64,000 nucleotides of DNA from Eudorina sp. 2006-703-Eu-15. Lineage: Eukaryota; Chlorophyta; Chlorophyceae; Chlamydomonadales; Volvocaceae. The stretch covers positions 427,465 through 491,464 of the forward strand of contig BDSI01000085.1 in assembly GCA_003117195.1 (NCBI GenBank), in the 5' to 3' direction. This document shows, in pieces, positions 1 to 32,189 of this stretch. Below the pieces are notes generated by a model that saw only the letters and a program-made list of their open reading frames with translations, made no database searches and was not told where the DNA came from. A program made the translations under genes and the position numbers. Each line of letters starts with the position of its first letter. The first letter of the stretch is position 1.

Positions 1-10
1 TAGGGTCAAG

Positions 11-37
11 GTGGGGTGGGGTGGGGTGGGGTGGGGT
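11..37. repeat. (GGGGT)n microsatellite
   Basis: Five tandem GGGGT units followed by a short TATATA stretch. The same pentamer forms the much larger array at 50037-50374. Confidence 0.9.
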
Positions 38-61
38 ATATATATGTATATATATATAGGG

Positions 62-762
<701 letters not shown>

Positions 763-1040
763 GCATGCTACGTACGTTAGTGTGTTAGTGTTACAGTGCG
801 CAAATTTTGTTGGGTCAAACACTCACGTCGCTTGTTGCCATACGAGTCGTTATTATTATTATTATTATTATTGTAGTAGTGGTTGTTGTTATTATTGTTA
901 TTATTACTGTTATTAGATTCATTTCATATCCAATGCGATGCACCCGCCAACGCTTAAACTTATTTATTCATACTTATACACTAATGCATGAATTGATATA
1001 TGTGCATGTTCATCCATCCATTTATTGCCCACGTGCGTAG

Positions 1041-10887
<9,847 letters not shown>

Positions 10888-10924
10888 TGGCGATGGGGGG
10901 TTGAGGTTGGTTGATTGATTGGTT

Positions 10925-11077
10925 GGTAGGTAGGTAGGTAGGTAGGTAGGTAGGTAGGTAGGTAGGTAGGTAGGTAGGTAGGTAGGTAGGTAGGTAGGTA
11001 GGTAGGTAGGTAGGTAGGTAGGTAGGTAGGTAGGTAGGTAGGTAGGTAGGTAGGTAGGTAGGTAGGTAGGTAGGTAG
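10925..11077. repeat. (GGTA)n tetranucleotide array
   Basis: About 38 copies of GGTA begin 38 bases after the stop codon of the membrane-protein gene, probably within its 3' UTR or just beyond. Confidence 0.95.
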
Positions 11078-11239
11078 GGGCGCTGAGGCAGCTCGGCGGC
11101 TCTGATGCGACCCCAGCTAGAAATGCCGACACACCTACCGACCCAACACGCACCCGCACGATGCGAGCTACACCCTGCTAGCAGCTAGCCGCTAGCAGCA
11201 GCTCGCAGCGAGCGACGCAAGCGAGCAGCGACGCAAGCG

Positions 11240-11584
11240 AGCAGCGCAGTGCAGCGCAGTGCAGCGCAGTGCAGCGCAGTGCAGCGCAGCGCAGTGCAGC
11301 GCAGCGCAGTGCAGCGCAGCGCAGTGCAGCGCAGCGCAGTGCAGCGCAGCGCAGTGCAGCGCAGCGCAGCGCAGTGCAGCGCAGCGCAGCGCAGCGCAGT
11401 GCAGCGCAGCGCAGCGCAGCGCAGTGCAGCGCAGCGCAGTGCAGCGCAGCGCAGTGCAGCGCAGTGCAGCGCAGTGCAGTGCAGTGCAGCGCAGCGCAGT
11501 GCAGCGCAGTGCAGCGCAGCGCAGTGCAGCGCAGCGCAGCGCAGACCTGACCTGACCTGACCTGACCTGACCTGACCTGACCTG
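11240..11584. repeat. GCAGC/GCAGT pentamer array followed by (CCTGA)n
   Basis: Irregular mix of GCAGC and GCAGT 5-mers to 11544, then about eight CCTGA pentamers. Three + frames and one minus frame are open across it because the unit lacks stops in those frames; none is a gene. Confidence 0.9.
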
Positions 11585-12512
11585 CACCACCCCGGTCAGG
11601 TCAGGATTGATTATATATGATTAAATCGGGTAGGTGATACATGTGCGGGGATGATCGGATGCATGGATGTACGGTATGGGTGGACGGACGGACGGACGGA
11701 CGGACGGAGGGGCGGACGGAGGGGCGGCCCGGCAAGGAACGGAGGGGCAACGAATAGAATGGGCAATGGACGGACGGACGGACGCTTGGACGGACGGACG
11801 GATGGACGCACGTGATGTATTTGATGATGTTTCGATAGATGTTTAGGTCGCGTTCGTGCACGTTCCGTCTGTATATCTGCTGCTGGTGTTTGCTAATGCC
11901 ACGTACACCGCCGAGCGTTTACCTCGGGCCGCATGGTGTTACCGCCTAAGGCCCGAAGGCGACAGATAGAGCCACGCGCCGTCCATCATCGAACTGTTCG
12001 TTCGTTTGTTCGTTCGTTCGCAAGCGGGCGAGCGGGCGAGCGGTCCGACTGTATGTCCAGCTGCTACGCGTCCGCTCACTACACCGTGTCGATCGATCGA
12101 TCGTCACCATGCAATTTGATTGATTGATTGATCGAATAAATTATTGATTGATTGGTCACATGCACTCACGCGCTTGTCTACTTGGATTGATGCACGCACG
12201 CACTTGCACGAATGATGATCGGTGTATGTGCCATGCATGCATGTCATAAACACGCACGTACGCGTCTTTTCCAGATTTGCATGTCCGTGATCGATCCGCA
12301 GGTAGGTAGATAGGTAGCTGCAGAAATGGCCGCCGCCGCACGTACGTGGACCCACCCGTGGGACGGTGCCCCCGCCCCTTCCGCCGCCACCGTGCGTGAC
12401 GGCGGCTCCAACAGTGCGCCGGCAATTATTTTTGTTGATGACTGGATGGGTTCGTTCGCTGATTATTGCTCGCTTCATTCGGATGAATGTATGGACGGCG
12501 GGAACGCGCGCG

Positions 12513-12582
12513 GCCCTGGCCCTGGCCCTGGCCCTGGCCCTGGCCCTGGCCCTGGCCCTGGCCCTGGCCCTGGCCCTGGCCC
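12513..12582. repeat. (CCCTGG)n hexamer array
   Basis: About twelve CCCTGG units; translates as Gly-Pro, Ala-Leu or Ala-Arg in overlapping frames, none of them a gene. Confidence 0.9.
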
Positions 12583-14140
12583 GGCCGCCTCTCTGCCTAC
12601 GTAGGTAGGTAGAGTAGTGGGGAACAGCGGCCACGCACGCACCCAGCAGCAGCCACCCATCCAGCCACTCGCGCGTATATCGATATGTCTGTCCTCCGCA
12701 AGGGCGTGTCTCCCAAACAAGCACCACCGCCCACCGCAAGTACGCAAATAACGATGCGCGGACGGAGCTAACGAAGAAGTGCAGCAGCCATGCATGGCTG
12801 CGTGCGGGGCGTGCGTGCGTGCCTCAGCAGCCGCCACCCGCCGGCGGCATTACATACCGTACATACGTCGAATCGAGCTGCTGCAGGATGGTTCTTTGCC
12901 TGCGTGGTTAGCGTAGGTTCATTCGTTAGTTAGTTATTAGTTGGTTGGTTGGTTTCCTAGTTAGTTGGACCCTGATCGGTATGGCGGGCGCTGATGCACG
13001 ACGGACAGGCAGGAATGGACGATCGAGCGACTTATGGATGGATGGATGGATCGCTCATCATCTATACATGACCTGCCGCCTGTATGCCCGTCCCGAGATA
13101 AGGGCATATGCATCAATAATGGACCGGATGCCTATATCTATCTATCTAGCTAGATAGGCATCCTAGCCTAGCTACCTGCATACGCACGTACGTACGTAGG
13201 TACGTGCATGTGTATGGACTCATGCATGTATGTGCATGGTGTTTGCTGGTACGACGACCGCCGTACGTACGTATGTACGTTACGTACTACGTAAGTAACC
13301 AGCGGGCGGGCGGTGGGGCAGCATTGTGTGTTCCCCTTCGTACGTACCTGGCGTCCATCCATCCATCCATCCATCGCTTAGAAGCGACGACGACTGTACG
13401 ACTGTACGTACTTCCACGTATGCACGCTCGAGGCACATACACATGTAATAACCTATATCTATCATTCGATCATGCACGTTCTCAAGGATGCGCGGATACG
13501 CCGCCGTGCATTTCTGCGCAGAAGGACATACATATTTGGACGGACTACTGTCGAATTATCCATTGAAACTTGCTGCGTTGGCGGGCGTGTGTGTATGTGT
13601 GTTCATTCATTCAGCAAGAAAAATATACCCGTATATAGGTATCGATCATCGTGAGTGCCAGTACCGACTGATCATGATTGCTTGGTGATGTATGTCGCAG
13701 TGGACCGACCGACCCCTGCCCGCAGTGCACCTAACTACCCTAACGTGCACGCACACACGCACACACGCCCGTGGGTCTGGTTGGGTCCCCCTCCGTCCAT
13801 CCATACATCCGCGTCGTCCGAGCGCTTTCCAAGAGCAGTCCATCCATCCATCCATCCTGGCGAGTGATGAGTGAGCGCGCATCCGCGCCGCACACGCTTT
13901 CCAAGAGTCCGAGCGACCGAGCGTGCGTGCATTCATCCTCGCTGGACGTCTGGACCCCATGCGTGCCACTATCTACGGTACTTCGTACTGCAGCAGTAAT
14001 GATACATACATACGCGCAAGTATTGATGAGGCAGCAAGGATGCATGTCGCGCTGGCTATCGCTCCCTATCCCGATGCATGACCAGCCAGCAGCTGGCAGC
14101 AGGTAAACACGACCTAGCTACCGACCCATGCCGCGTGCGT

Positions 14141-14185
14141 GTGACACTGTAGTAGGTGACACTGTAGTAGGTGACACTGTAGTAG
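14141..14185. repeat. 15-bp tandem triplicate
   Basis: Three exact copies of GTGACACTGTAGTAG in intergenic DNA. Confidence 0.9.
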
Positions 14186-14581
14186 GTGAGAGCTAGCAAA
14201 GGCTTCTCGAGGTGCTGGGACAGTGCTTCGCACCGTATCTGAGGAGTAGCTAGGGCCGACCATTGTACGACGCCTACTACAGACACCACCAACAACATAC
14301 ACGCAGCTACTAGCTACGTATGTACTGTCCTAAATGATGCAGCAGGAACTAACGAAGAACACACGGCCAAAGCAACCGCACAAACAATCATACGATACAG
14401 ATAGACACGCACACACACTACACAGCAGACGACCGAATGACAGCGACGACCAACTAGGCACCCGGCGGCAAATGGAGAGGGCGCTGCTGGACGGAGACGT
14501 GCGAACGCGTGCCACGCGGCGGTTCTCCGTCAGGGCTGGGTTCGTTATTGGCAGCCCTTGGCAAGTGCCAGCGAGGCCCGG

Positions 14582-15025
14582 TCAGAAATGATCAAGGATG
14601 TTACAGCGGACCGCACGGGTCATCGGTGACGGCCGAAGCTTCCTCACCAGCAGCCACTGCATAAACGAACTTGCGCCAACATGCGTGGCGCACCGGACAG
14701 CAGGCTCCGCAAGTGCACCGAAACACTCTTGGAGAGAAACGGGGGCTCGCGAGCCACCATCAGGGGCCTGCCCGTACGGTCCCACCGGGCCGAAGAAAAG
14801 GCCCAAACCTAGCGATGGCGCCGCGGGCCGTGTAGCACGCCAGTGCCCCGTCCATCGGCCGCGGCCCACTACTGCTGATCGCCCATAGGCAGGGCTTCGG
14901 TTAACAACCCTGGCTGGCCTGACGGAACAGTGCCACCGCAAAGAAGACGACCATCCTACCTGCACCTTCAATTTGGGGTGTGTAGCCCCCACCGCCGACC
15001 ATCTCTTCAGGTATGCAACACACAC
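14582..15025. other. Unassigned block open on both strands
   Basis: About 440 bp without simple repeats. It is open on the minus strand for 147 codons and on the + strand from 14598 to 14888. Composition differs from the surrounding microsatellite DNA, and it could be a fragment of a mobile element or an exon. I see no recognisable motif, no clear splice partners, and make no functional call. Confidence 0.25.
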
Positions 15026-15029
15026 AGTT

Positions 15030-15076
<47 letters not shown>

Positions 15077-16366
15077 CTCAGTTCTGTTTTACACACACAA
15101 CTTTGCTTCTCAGTTTTCTGATGCACACACAGACACACCACTTACACCACTGACAAGGAGACACGCACAGAGTCAGTCAGTGAGTCACGTAGAAGAAGAG
15201 AGATGATCTGTGTATATATGCCGTACACGGCACCTCCATCCATTCCAGGGCACCCCATACATACATACACACATACATAAGTACCACGCCCCAACAAGTC
15301 CCAACCCTACCTGCTGGAACACCCAACATCATCCACTGCCGCCGCCATGCACACATGCTCATACATCATATCAATTCGCATCATCACCAGCTGCTGCAGC
15401 AGCTGCAGCTGCGCTTACATCCCAGCTAGCTATATATCACCGCAGCCACCACCCACGTACCACGAGCAGCATGCAACAGTCATCAGCATCTCGCCGCCGC
15501 GCCCCTTCCCCCTCCTCCATGTATACCTATATATATGTGTGTGTGTGTGTGTGCCAGGCAAGCGGGCGTCTCAATCGCCTGTAAGTACGTACGACATCTG
15601 TACGTACGTACGACGCACCAGACGCACCAGGCGACCCCGCCGCCGGGCGCCAGACGACCTGCTGCCGGCCCACGCACCTGCTGCCATCCGCCCCCGGTTT
15701 ATTTCCTGAAGAAGAAACAACACCACGTGGCCTGCAACCCCGCCCCCGCCCCCGCCCCCCCCCAACACACACAACCACCCACCCACCCAGCAGCGAATGA
15801 TGAACCACGTGGGCCGCCGCAGACCCCCGCCGATGTGTGTCCCAATCGGCCGGCGTTTGCTGCGCGAGCGAGCGAGCCCCGCTCATTTGTTTTCCTTCCT
15901 TATTTGTTTATGTGTCCTGCCTCCAAGGATGGACGCCGTCCGTACCCCGCGACGACGCATATTTGGACATTGATTGACATCCATGTATGCAGATACCACT
16001 GTAGAACAACCACTGACCGCAGCCGTCGCTCGCATTATTCCTAACGGGCTAAACGGGCCGAGCCAGCCCACCCACGAACCCGCCAGCCCAGGCCAGGCCA
16101 CGAACCAGCCAGCCCACGAACGAACCCCTCCATGCCTGTCCCCGTCCCCCGCGGGGCCTGTTCCAGCCAGTCCCAGAAGCCTGCACTACAGTCTGAACCC
16201 TGCACTACATTGATGAACTCATCACCACCACCTACCCCGTCCCCAATCAGCATGATGACCCAGCCAGCCGCCCCGCCCCGCCCCGGGGCATATCCTGCCG
16301 CCCCACGCAGCTGTGTCCTCTCTCCTCTGAGGTCCGCGGCTTCGCAGCCCACCGGTCACGCGCACA

Positions 16367-16369
<3 letters not shown>

Positions 16370-16441
<72 letters not shown>
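16370..16441. repeat. (CA)n microsatellite
   Basis: About 36 CA units in intergenic DNA; a smaller array is at 15037-15076. Confidence 0.9.
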
Positions 16442-16447
<6 letters not shown>

Positions 16448-17042
16448 ACGAAAACTCACGACATACACGAAGTTCCTCCACAAACTCCCTGCTTACGGAT
16501 GGCTGAACCCCAGAGTGCGTGTTCAGTGAGGAGCCCCGCTCCCCGTGCGCGTGTGTGTGTGTGTGTGTCTGTGTACGGCAGCAAACAACATTTGCGGCCA
16601 TTTTCGGGCCCCAATCAACCTTTTCCAATCTTCCGCAACAGCGCAACAACCGTATCATCCAGCAACAAGCAGTGTACACACGTACGTACGTACGGACGGA
16701 TGGATGTAAGGACGGACGGATGGATGTACGGACGGACGTACGGCGTGACGATGCCGTCTCCCGTCCTTGCAACCGCCCTTCACCCAACCCAACCCAACAA
16801 CGACCTGCCTAAACCTCAAACAGCATATACGTAATATATTCCACCCTCGATCGAGAGGGGGAGGGGAGGGGAGAGCATACACGCAATTGAATTGTTGGGT
16901 TTGTGTGTGCGCCACTCAACATCCACCCTCCCGCCGCAGGCAGGCCCCCATCCATCTTGCTCCCAACTCATGATCAACTTCGCTTTCCGCACGCGGTGCA
17001 GCGGGAAACAAACGACCGCCAGCCGTGCATCCCTGTACGACA

Positions 17043-17047
17043 TTACA
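17043..17047 (-). terminator. Possible TGTAA poly(A) signal for the GT49 gene
   Basis: TGTAA, the usual Chlamydomonadales polyadenylation signal, read on the minus strand about 650 bases beyond the stop at 17701. The distance is long, so the assignment is weak. Confidence 0.2.
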
Positions 17048-17091
17048 CAAACACATCAACGCCGCATTCGTTCGGTCGGTCGTCCCACCCG

Positions 17092-17258
17092 GGGGCTGTT
17101 TCACCGCCGAGGGCTGTTTCACCGCCGAGGGCTGTTTCACCGCCGAGGGCTGTTTCACCGCCGGGGGCTGTTTCACCGCCGAGGGCTGTTTCACCGCCGG
17201 GGGCTGTTTCACCGCCGAGGGCTGTTTCACCGCCGGGGGCTGTTTCACCGCCGGGGGC
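17092..17258. repeat. 18-bp minisatellite
   Basis: About nine copies of GGGCTGTTTCACCGCCGA with A/G variation at one position. All frames are open because the unit is a multiple of three; not coding. Confidence 0.9.
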
Positions 17259-17619
17259 GGCGGTCCGTCACGTACGGTCCGTCACGTACGGGCCGCACGG
17301 TCCCCTCATAAATGAAGCGCCGTCATGAAACGCATCGTGTGATAGATAGATAGACAGATAGATAGAGATCTGTACGACATCTGTACGACGGACGTCTGTC
17401 TGACGGCGCGACATCTATCGCCAATAGCTGCAACTGAATTCAGCCGTACTCTTGACACCACACCACAGCACACCACACCGCACCCCACCCTTCCTTCCCT
17501 CCCTCAACCACGAATCAGTTTCCGAATGCCACGTCAGCTTGGCTCGGCTGGGGGCAGCGCGGGAACTCACACGCCGGCAGGCGTCCGTCGGTCATCGAGG
17601 GGTGGGGACGGGGGGACGG

Positions 17620-17655
<36 letters not shown>

Positions 17656-17700
17656 TGTGCTGGGAATACGAATGTAACCGGCAGGCACCGCCAGGCAACG

Positions 17701-26407
<8,707 letters not shown>

Positions 26408-27252
26408 TGCTGCATCGGTCTTGATTGGTTCTACAGCGTACTAACTGCGCATTTTGTGTAACAAATTGGATGATGTTCTCTGATGTAAGAAACAGATAAG
26501 ACTAACAGGGGACAACGGCGCCGTACCAGAAGCAGACTTCCCGTTCGTAGAAAACGTTCGGCAACGCATATAAATTTTATCGCAATATACATGAATTCAT
26601 TGCTCAGGAAGGATTTCAGGCGACTCATTTCCGCTGCAGCTGGTCAACTGCATCCAAAAACGGCACCCAAAGCCTCATAGTAACATCGAAATGTACATCT
26701 GGCGCAAACTGCCTAGGTTCTCGCGTTGCTCTCAGCGCCTACCCGACGACGTCGTCGGAACCCGATGGGCGGGCTCCTTGCAGCAAAGGCGCAACATCGT
26801 TCCGGGATGGGCGTATTCATAACTATGGGCGCCTACATGAATATGACGCCATTACGTTACTTAATTCGGTGCCATTTCAGGAACTAGGTTGAAGGGGAGT
26901 TCGCTCGCTGCACAACTACGGTCTCTGTTGGCTAGCAATTACGAATCAGTCAAGGGCCAAAATAATGAACATTATATCCTTTAATTTTCTCTGATATATT
27001 TGTAGCCAAGTCAAAGCTTAATACACATTCATCCGAGGCTGCGAGCTCAGTCATTTGCACGCATATCAGTACGGACGGTATGGAGCGCGCGCACGTCTCC
27101 GCGTGCCGCGGTGCGCCCCGTCAAGTACCCCTACCCTGCGTCTTTGAGAAACGGTCATCCGCCAGTGAGAACGTTCAGTATCGTCCAACGAAAATAAGCT
27201 GCTGTGACAACATCTGGCAACGTTGTGCGTGACGTGTTGCGACGTGTATACT

Positions 27253-27291
27253 GGCCCCGCGCGGGGCCGGCGCGGGGCCCCGCGCGGGGCC
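27253..27291. repeat. Paired perfect 16-bp GC palindromes
   Basis: GGCCCCGCGCGGGGCC occurs exactly at 27253-27268 and again at 27276-27291. Each is self-complementary and the two can also pair with each other. Confidence 0.9.
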
Positions 27292-28002
27292 GGCCAGCGT
27301 CCCCCTGCGCCGTACATCCGTACGCAATCCATCACGGAAAGAATCTTGTCGTGGGACTGCACCTCTGCCGTCTGCTCGCCGGGCGCCGCCGAGTCAGTTG
27401 ACCCGCTCACGGGCCAACCGAGCAGCTCCGCAGTTCAAACAAAAGGCCAAATGGCGGGCCCAGTGCCACAGGAGGGAGGACACGCGTGCAAAGCACAGGC
27501 GGTGCGATCGACGCCCAAACCCCACCACACAGGTGGTCGAATCCGGGGGTGACAGGAATCCGCCGTCCCTGGAGGGGCCCCAGTGCGATGGAAGGTGCCG
27601 GTTGGTGCACGCCTTGCCCGCCTCGTTTCCAAGGCGAGATCTTTGGTCGCCGCCTGCCGATGCATGATTCACGGCTTTGGTCCCCCATCTCCCCTGCCAA
27701 TCCACATCGACGAGGTTGACAAACACGCCCCTAAGTACGAGCAATGAAGTCCAACGTCTGATGATCTGCCGGGCAGCACAGCACAGCGCAGCCCAGTGCA
27801 GCGCAGCGACACCAGGGGCGACCGCCCCTCTTTCAATACGGCTGCAAAACACGGACGGGCGACAACGTTTCCTGCACACGGACGGGCGACATCGTTTCCT
27901 CCCTCGTTGGACGGGGGAGGCGGCACCGTCCATCCGTGGGGGGCATCCGTGCGTGGCGGCCGATCCAGTCATGACGGCAGTCTGATCACCATTCGTGTTG
28001 TT

Positions 28003-28130
28003 GTACAAAATCCAACAGCACATTCGTACTATCATGCACAATCCAACAACACCTTGTAGTGCTACACAGAATCCAACAACACATTCGTACTATTATGCAC
28101 AATTCAACAACACATTCGTAGTAGTGTACA
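28003..28130. repeat. Degenerate tandem repeat
   Basis: Several imperfect copies of a unit around AATCCAACAACACATTCGTA followed by CTATNATGCAC. Confidence 0.8.
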
Positions 28131-28372
28131 GCAACCGGCCGGCGCCCTCCCCCGAGTGTGTGTGTGTGGTTGCTTCGGTGGCTTCCGCCGTCACCCATGA
28201 CCCGCGGGGTCCCGTCCACTGGGACACGATCCGGGCTGTTCATTTGGGTTGCTCAAACCAAGAGACCGTAACGTGACACAACCGGCAACGAATAGCACGC
28301 GGTCCGTACGGCTCGTCTGCTCCCCACTCGTAACTCGCGCCCCCAACCACCTCACCCAACCACCTCACCCAG

Positions 28373-30912
28373 CTACCGGCCCCGTGAGGAGCTCCCCCGG
28401 TACCCGCCCTGCGTCGAGCTCCGAAGCCCCATGCTCGGTGGGCGCAGGGTGAGGCTGCCGCGGATGCCCACCTCGGTAAAGTAATCCTCCCAGGGGTCGA
28501 GCAAACTGACGTCCTCGTAATCCTCCTCGGCACCCCCTTCACCTCCTCCTCCGCGTCCCGCCACCTCCGCCTTCTTCACCCCCTTCTCCTCCCCCTTCTT
28601 CACGCCCTTCTGCTGCCGCTGCTGCCGCGGTCGGGCCGTCCGGCTGTCCCGCGGCGGCGGGTCCGGCGCCCTCCGGAGCGACAGGAACGCCTTCCAGCCC
28701 AACGCGGTCCCCGTTCGGAAGACGCGGTCGTCGCTGCGGACGGTCTTCACCACCTCATTGAAGCCCCACCCATCCGGCGCCCGCCGCTCCACCCGCACGT
28801 CCACGTCCATGGGGACCGCCGTCCTCGCCCCCGCGGGACCCGCGCGCCCCAGCCAGGAGCCGGGCAGCATCAGCGCGTCCGGCACGCGGCACCACAGGTA
28901 CAGCCCGGCCGAGTCCTGGCCCGGCACGTGCTCCAGGCGCACCGTCCAGGCGAAGCCGCGCGCCAGGAACTCCGTCGCGCCGCAATCAAACGTGGCCTGG
29001 ATCTCACACGCGGTCTCGGAGCTGGGCTCCTGCAGCTGCTCCTGCTGTGGCTGCTGTGGCTGCTGTGGCTGGGGGGGTTCCATCTGTATCTGTGTGGGTT
29101 CCTGCTGTTGCTGCTGCGACAGCTGCTGCTGCTGCTGCTGTCGCTGCCGCTGCTCCTGCCGCCTCTTCATCCGCCGCTTGTGCTCGATCAGCACCTCCAG
29201 CAGGTGCTCGATCGGGATGTGCCACGGCACGACCAGGCCGTCGCGCGGGACGCACTGCCGCCGCGCCGGGGCGTCGTACGCGTCGCCGTACTGCCCCATC
29301 GCCAGCAACGCGTCGCGCTCCGGCCCCTTGCTGGCGCTGGCAATGCGGGCGATGAGGCCCTGCTCCGCGGCGTCCACCGGCAGCCACCCGACCGGCTCCT
29401 CGGGGCACCACTCGTGGTCGGCGGCCAGCGACGGCAGGATGTGGAACAGGTACGCGCGGCTCATCTTGGCGAGCCGTACAGTACGGCACAGCCGTGTGCG
29501 GGTGTCAGCGGTGGTCGCGCCGTGGTTTGTGCGCATCCAGGTCGCAAGGAGCAGCAGCACGGTGGACTCGTTGTCAGTACCGAAGGCGTCGGACGCGAGC
29601 AGCGTGCCAAGCGCGGCGGCGGGCAGCGCCAGCACCTGGCGCAGCAGCGGCGGCGTGTTCAGCGTCGCGACGGCGTCGCCGAAGTGCGCCACCAGCAGCG
29701 GCCCGGCCGCATGCACCGCGGCGGCGTCGATGCCGCCCGCCCGCACCTCCGCGTCCTCCTCCTCCCACAGCTCGCCGACGCACATGTAGAGCTCCAGCGC
29801 CGCCGCCTGCCGCCGGCGCTCCAGCGCCGCCGCCTGCCGCCGGCGCTCCAGCGCCGCCGCGGCACGACGCGCCTCTCGGCTATGGCGCCTGCTACTGCTG
29901 CTGCTGGTACTGCTATTGTCGTCATTGCTGTTGTCCTCGGGTTCGTCTTCGGGATCGTACTCGAGGTCGTCCTCGGGCGCTCCGCCAACGCCCAGCTCCC
30001 TCCTGATGATCTCGTCGCACGCCTCCGCGCAACCGCGGATCTGCAGGCGGACGCCCTGCCGCCGCACCCGCAGCGCCGCGCGCACGCCGGCGGCGGCCAC
30101 CACCCTGCCCGTGTACGCAAACTGGATGGCGGCCCGGGCTGCGGGCACCTCTGCGGGGCTGCCCAGCACGACCTCAACCGCGGGGAGGGCGCGGCCCGTG
30201 GCGGCCCCCGTGGCGGCTGTGCTATCGTCTGGGCAGCAGCCCGCCTCCTTCGTGTCTGCCCCGGCGGCCAGGGCGACCTCGGACATCCGCTCGAACTGCC
30301 CCCGCACGCACAGGGGGGAGCGAGAGCGGGTGACTCGGTCTGGGAGGCTGGGCAGGGCAGGGAATGGCAGGGCAGGGCACCTACTACCACCGTCAAGTGC
30401 ACGAGGCGACCTTGGCGCCTGGCCCAGGCTCTTCACGCCAAAAGCTGCGAATCCCAGACAGGCCCAGGGCTGGCACGGGCGGGCGACCAGGCCCCATGTC
30501 CACGCCCCACGTTGACGTGCACGCCCCCCACGTCGACAACGACGTTCATGCACGCAGTCGTGGGTTCGAGTTATGACCTACTTGCTACTTCGTTCATTCA
30601 TGCGTTTGAAATTCAAGAAATTGAATCGACTGCAGTACAGTCCCCCGTGTTACGTGTTCCGAACAGTGCCCCCTGTACCTGTTGAGCAAAATGCTGCGAC
30701 GCGAGCCGCAGGATGAGTTTGTGAGCTGGAACCGGGTCGCCGCAGGTCTCTCGCGGCGTCGCAAGGCGTCGTCGCTTGGCATGAGGCTCTTCATCCTCGC
30801 AGCAGGCTGCGGGCGCGTCGCAGGAAAAGACTACCAAACAGTCCGCATCCTTGTCGGAACCAAAACAGTCTGACAGCTCTTCAAGAATGTAAGTATTCCC
30901 CCGCGGATCCAT
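28373..30912 (-). CDS. BTB-BACK domain protein
   Basis: Two exons, 30912-30679 and 30295-28373, joined in phase 0 (GCTCAACAG donor; CGGGGGCAG acceptor), giving 718 residues. The ATG at 30912 is the first Met after an in-frame TAA. The BTB/POZ fold spans the intron: DADCLVVFSCD and VPAHKLILRLASQHFAQQ in exon 1, then FERMSEVALAA and AAIQFAYTGRV in exon 2. A BACK-like helical region follows the acidic/Ser linker, from LYMCVGELWEEED through LLLLATWMRTNHG and RLAKMSRAYLFHILPSL. A Gln-rich tract comes next. The C-terminal region with ATFDCGATEFLARGFAWTV has a MATH- or SPRY-like look that I cannot confirm. Such proteins usually act as substrate adaptors for cullin-3 ubiquitin ligases; that role is inferred. 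Confidence 0.85.
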
Positions 30913-31510
30913 ACTCAAGATATCTATGCTCGAAAGTTAATTTTGTCCAAGGGGTAACGCACTCTAGCCGGTTGCATACAGTGAGGCGGTGGTTATGCCC
31001 GTTCTGGTTACATGTCCTTCTCATGCGTTGGCTGGACGTTATCAGAAAACCAATCGCCGATACAGAATTCAAATACAAAAAGTATAGTGGCGATAGGCTC
31101 TAGTGTTACGGTCTGCTTGTTGAAGGCGTATATGCACGCGCAACGAAACGATCAGCTGGATCAACGGACTAACCGGACTAACTTAGCCCATGAGCCCGTT
31201 AGGAGCGAGGAGTTTGTGGTAGTGGAGTTGAGGCGATGCAGGATCGTATTTGTAGTGCTTGTAATGCTGACATGTTAGCGCATGCTGTTCCGGCTGTATG
31301 TGGCCGAACATGAGCAGTCGTATTTGCAGGCATGCATCGAGTATGTTTTATGTGAATTGCCATAAAAGCACGCCGGGTGGGCAACTCTAAGACCTATTCA
31401 TGAATTAAGGCAAAGAAGTGGGAGGGGCACGTAGACAAACAGGGGCGGGAGGGCGGGTGACAGTCTCGTCAGGTGCTGATACTATCATGCCTGTCTTTCG
31501 AATGACAACA

Positions 31511-32101
31511 GCGCCACTTGCACAGCGTTGTCACCGTAAACCTTTTGACTCTCTGGCGCTTTTACACCTTTCAATTTTTTACGCCTGGCGCTTTGGCGTA
31601 ATTGTGCCGTACAGCCAGAGTTACCCGGCGTATTGCGTAAGCGGGGCGTATTGCTGCAGCGCGAAAATCCACCTGGAAACAATGCACTATCACGAGCGTA
31701 TTAATGGCTTCTTGCGTCTACTATTGTATCAAAACAACAAGTAGACAGCGTGATCAGCTACACTCTCGACCCTGGCAGCCCAAAGGCTTCTGCTCAATCC
31801 ATATAGAACTCCATGGTGAGCGTTGCCTACCTACGTACATACCCTTCATGTGCCCTATTAACCCAGTACCAAGAAAGTAAAAAATCTTCCTCTTTATCAG
31901 TATTGTTGTTGATCTGAAAAGACAGAGATCCTTGCTGGGTTCAGGCTGGCGCCATTATATATGCCACAATTACGCCATCATTTACGCCAGTCTTTTACGC
32001 ATTTACGCGAATAGGAGGGTCCTCCGGCGCAAATGGCGTAACCAAATACGCCGTACGCCATACGCCAGAATTACGGTTTGCGGTGACAACGCTGCACTTG
32101 C
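31511..32101. mobile_element. Candidate fold-back/MITE element
   Basis: An inverted repeat: CAGCGTTGTCACCGTAAACC at the left (about 31523-31542) matches, with one mismatch, the complement of GGTTTGCGGTGACAACGCTG near 32075-32096. GGCGTAA and TACGCC motifs recur inside both halves. I found no clear target site duplication, so the element's ends are uncertain. Confidence 0.4.
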
Positions 32102-32189
32102 ACAACCGACAACGCTCATGCCAACATACACGCCCGCCCCTTACAAATTGTATGGTTAGGCAATAACACACCCAATAATCCACCCATCC

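Larger units (their letters stand above)
11585..17086. other. Repeat-rich intergenic region, no supported gene
   Basis: I find no exon chain on either strand here. The stretch holds GGAC tetramers (11677-11715 and 11766-11800), a CCCTGG hexamer array (12513-12582), TGAT, CCAT and GTAC repeats around 12110-13380, many TAGCTAGC-type palindromes, (CA)n at 15037-15076 and 16370-16440, and a microsatellite-free block at 14590-15020. Part may be 3' UTR of the converging genes on either side. Confidence 0.6.
26408..28372. other. Intergenic region between GT49 and BTB genes
   Basis: It contains the GT49 promoter (AT-richer, 26408-27060), a pair of GC palindromes (27253-27291), GC-rich DNA open on both strands at 27400-28000 without a recognisable product, and a degenerate tandem repeat of AATCCAACAACACATTCGTA units at 28003-28130. 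The left end of the BTB gene's 3' UTR is probably within 28150-28372. I see no further gene. Confidence 0.5.

Noticed and set aside
11192..11590. Gln-Arg-Ser-Ala repeat proteins in four frames
   Set aside because: Pentamer array GCAGC/GCAGT that is open in several frames at once.
27394..28041. 215-codon minus-strand open frame
   Set aside because: Open on both strands with no motif, splice sites or known start context; treated as non-coding or a decayed element.
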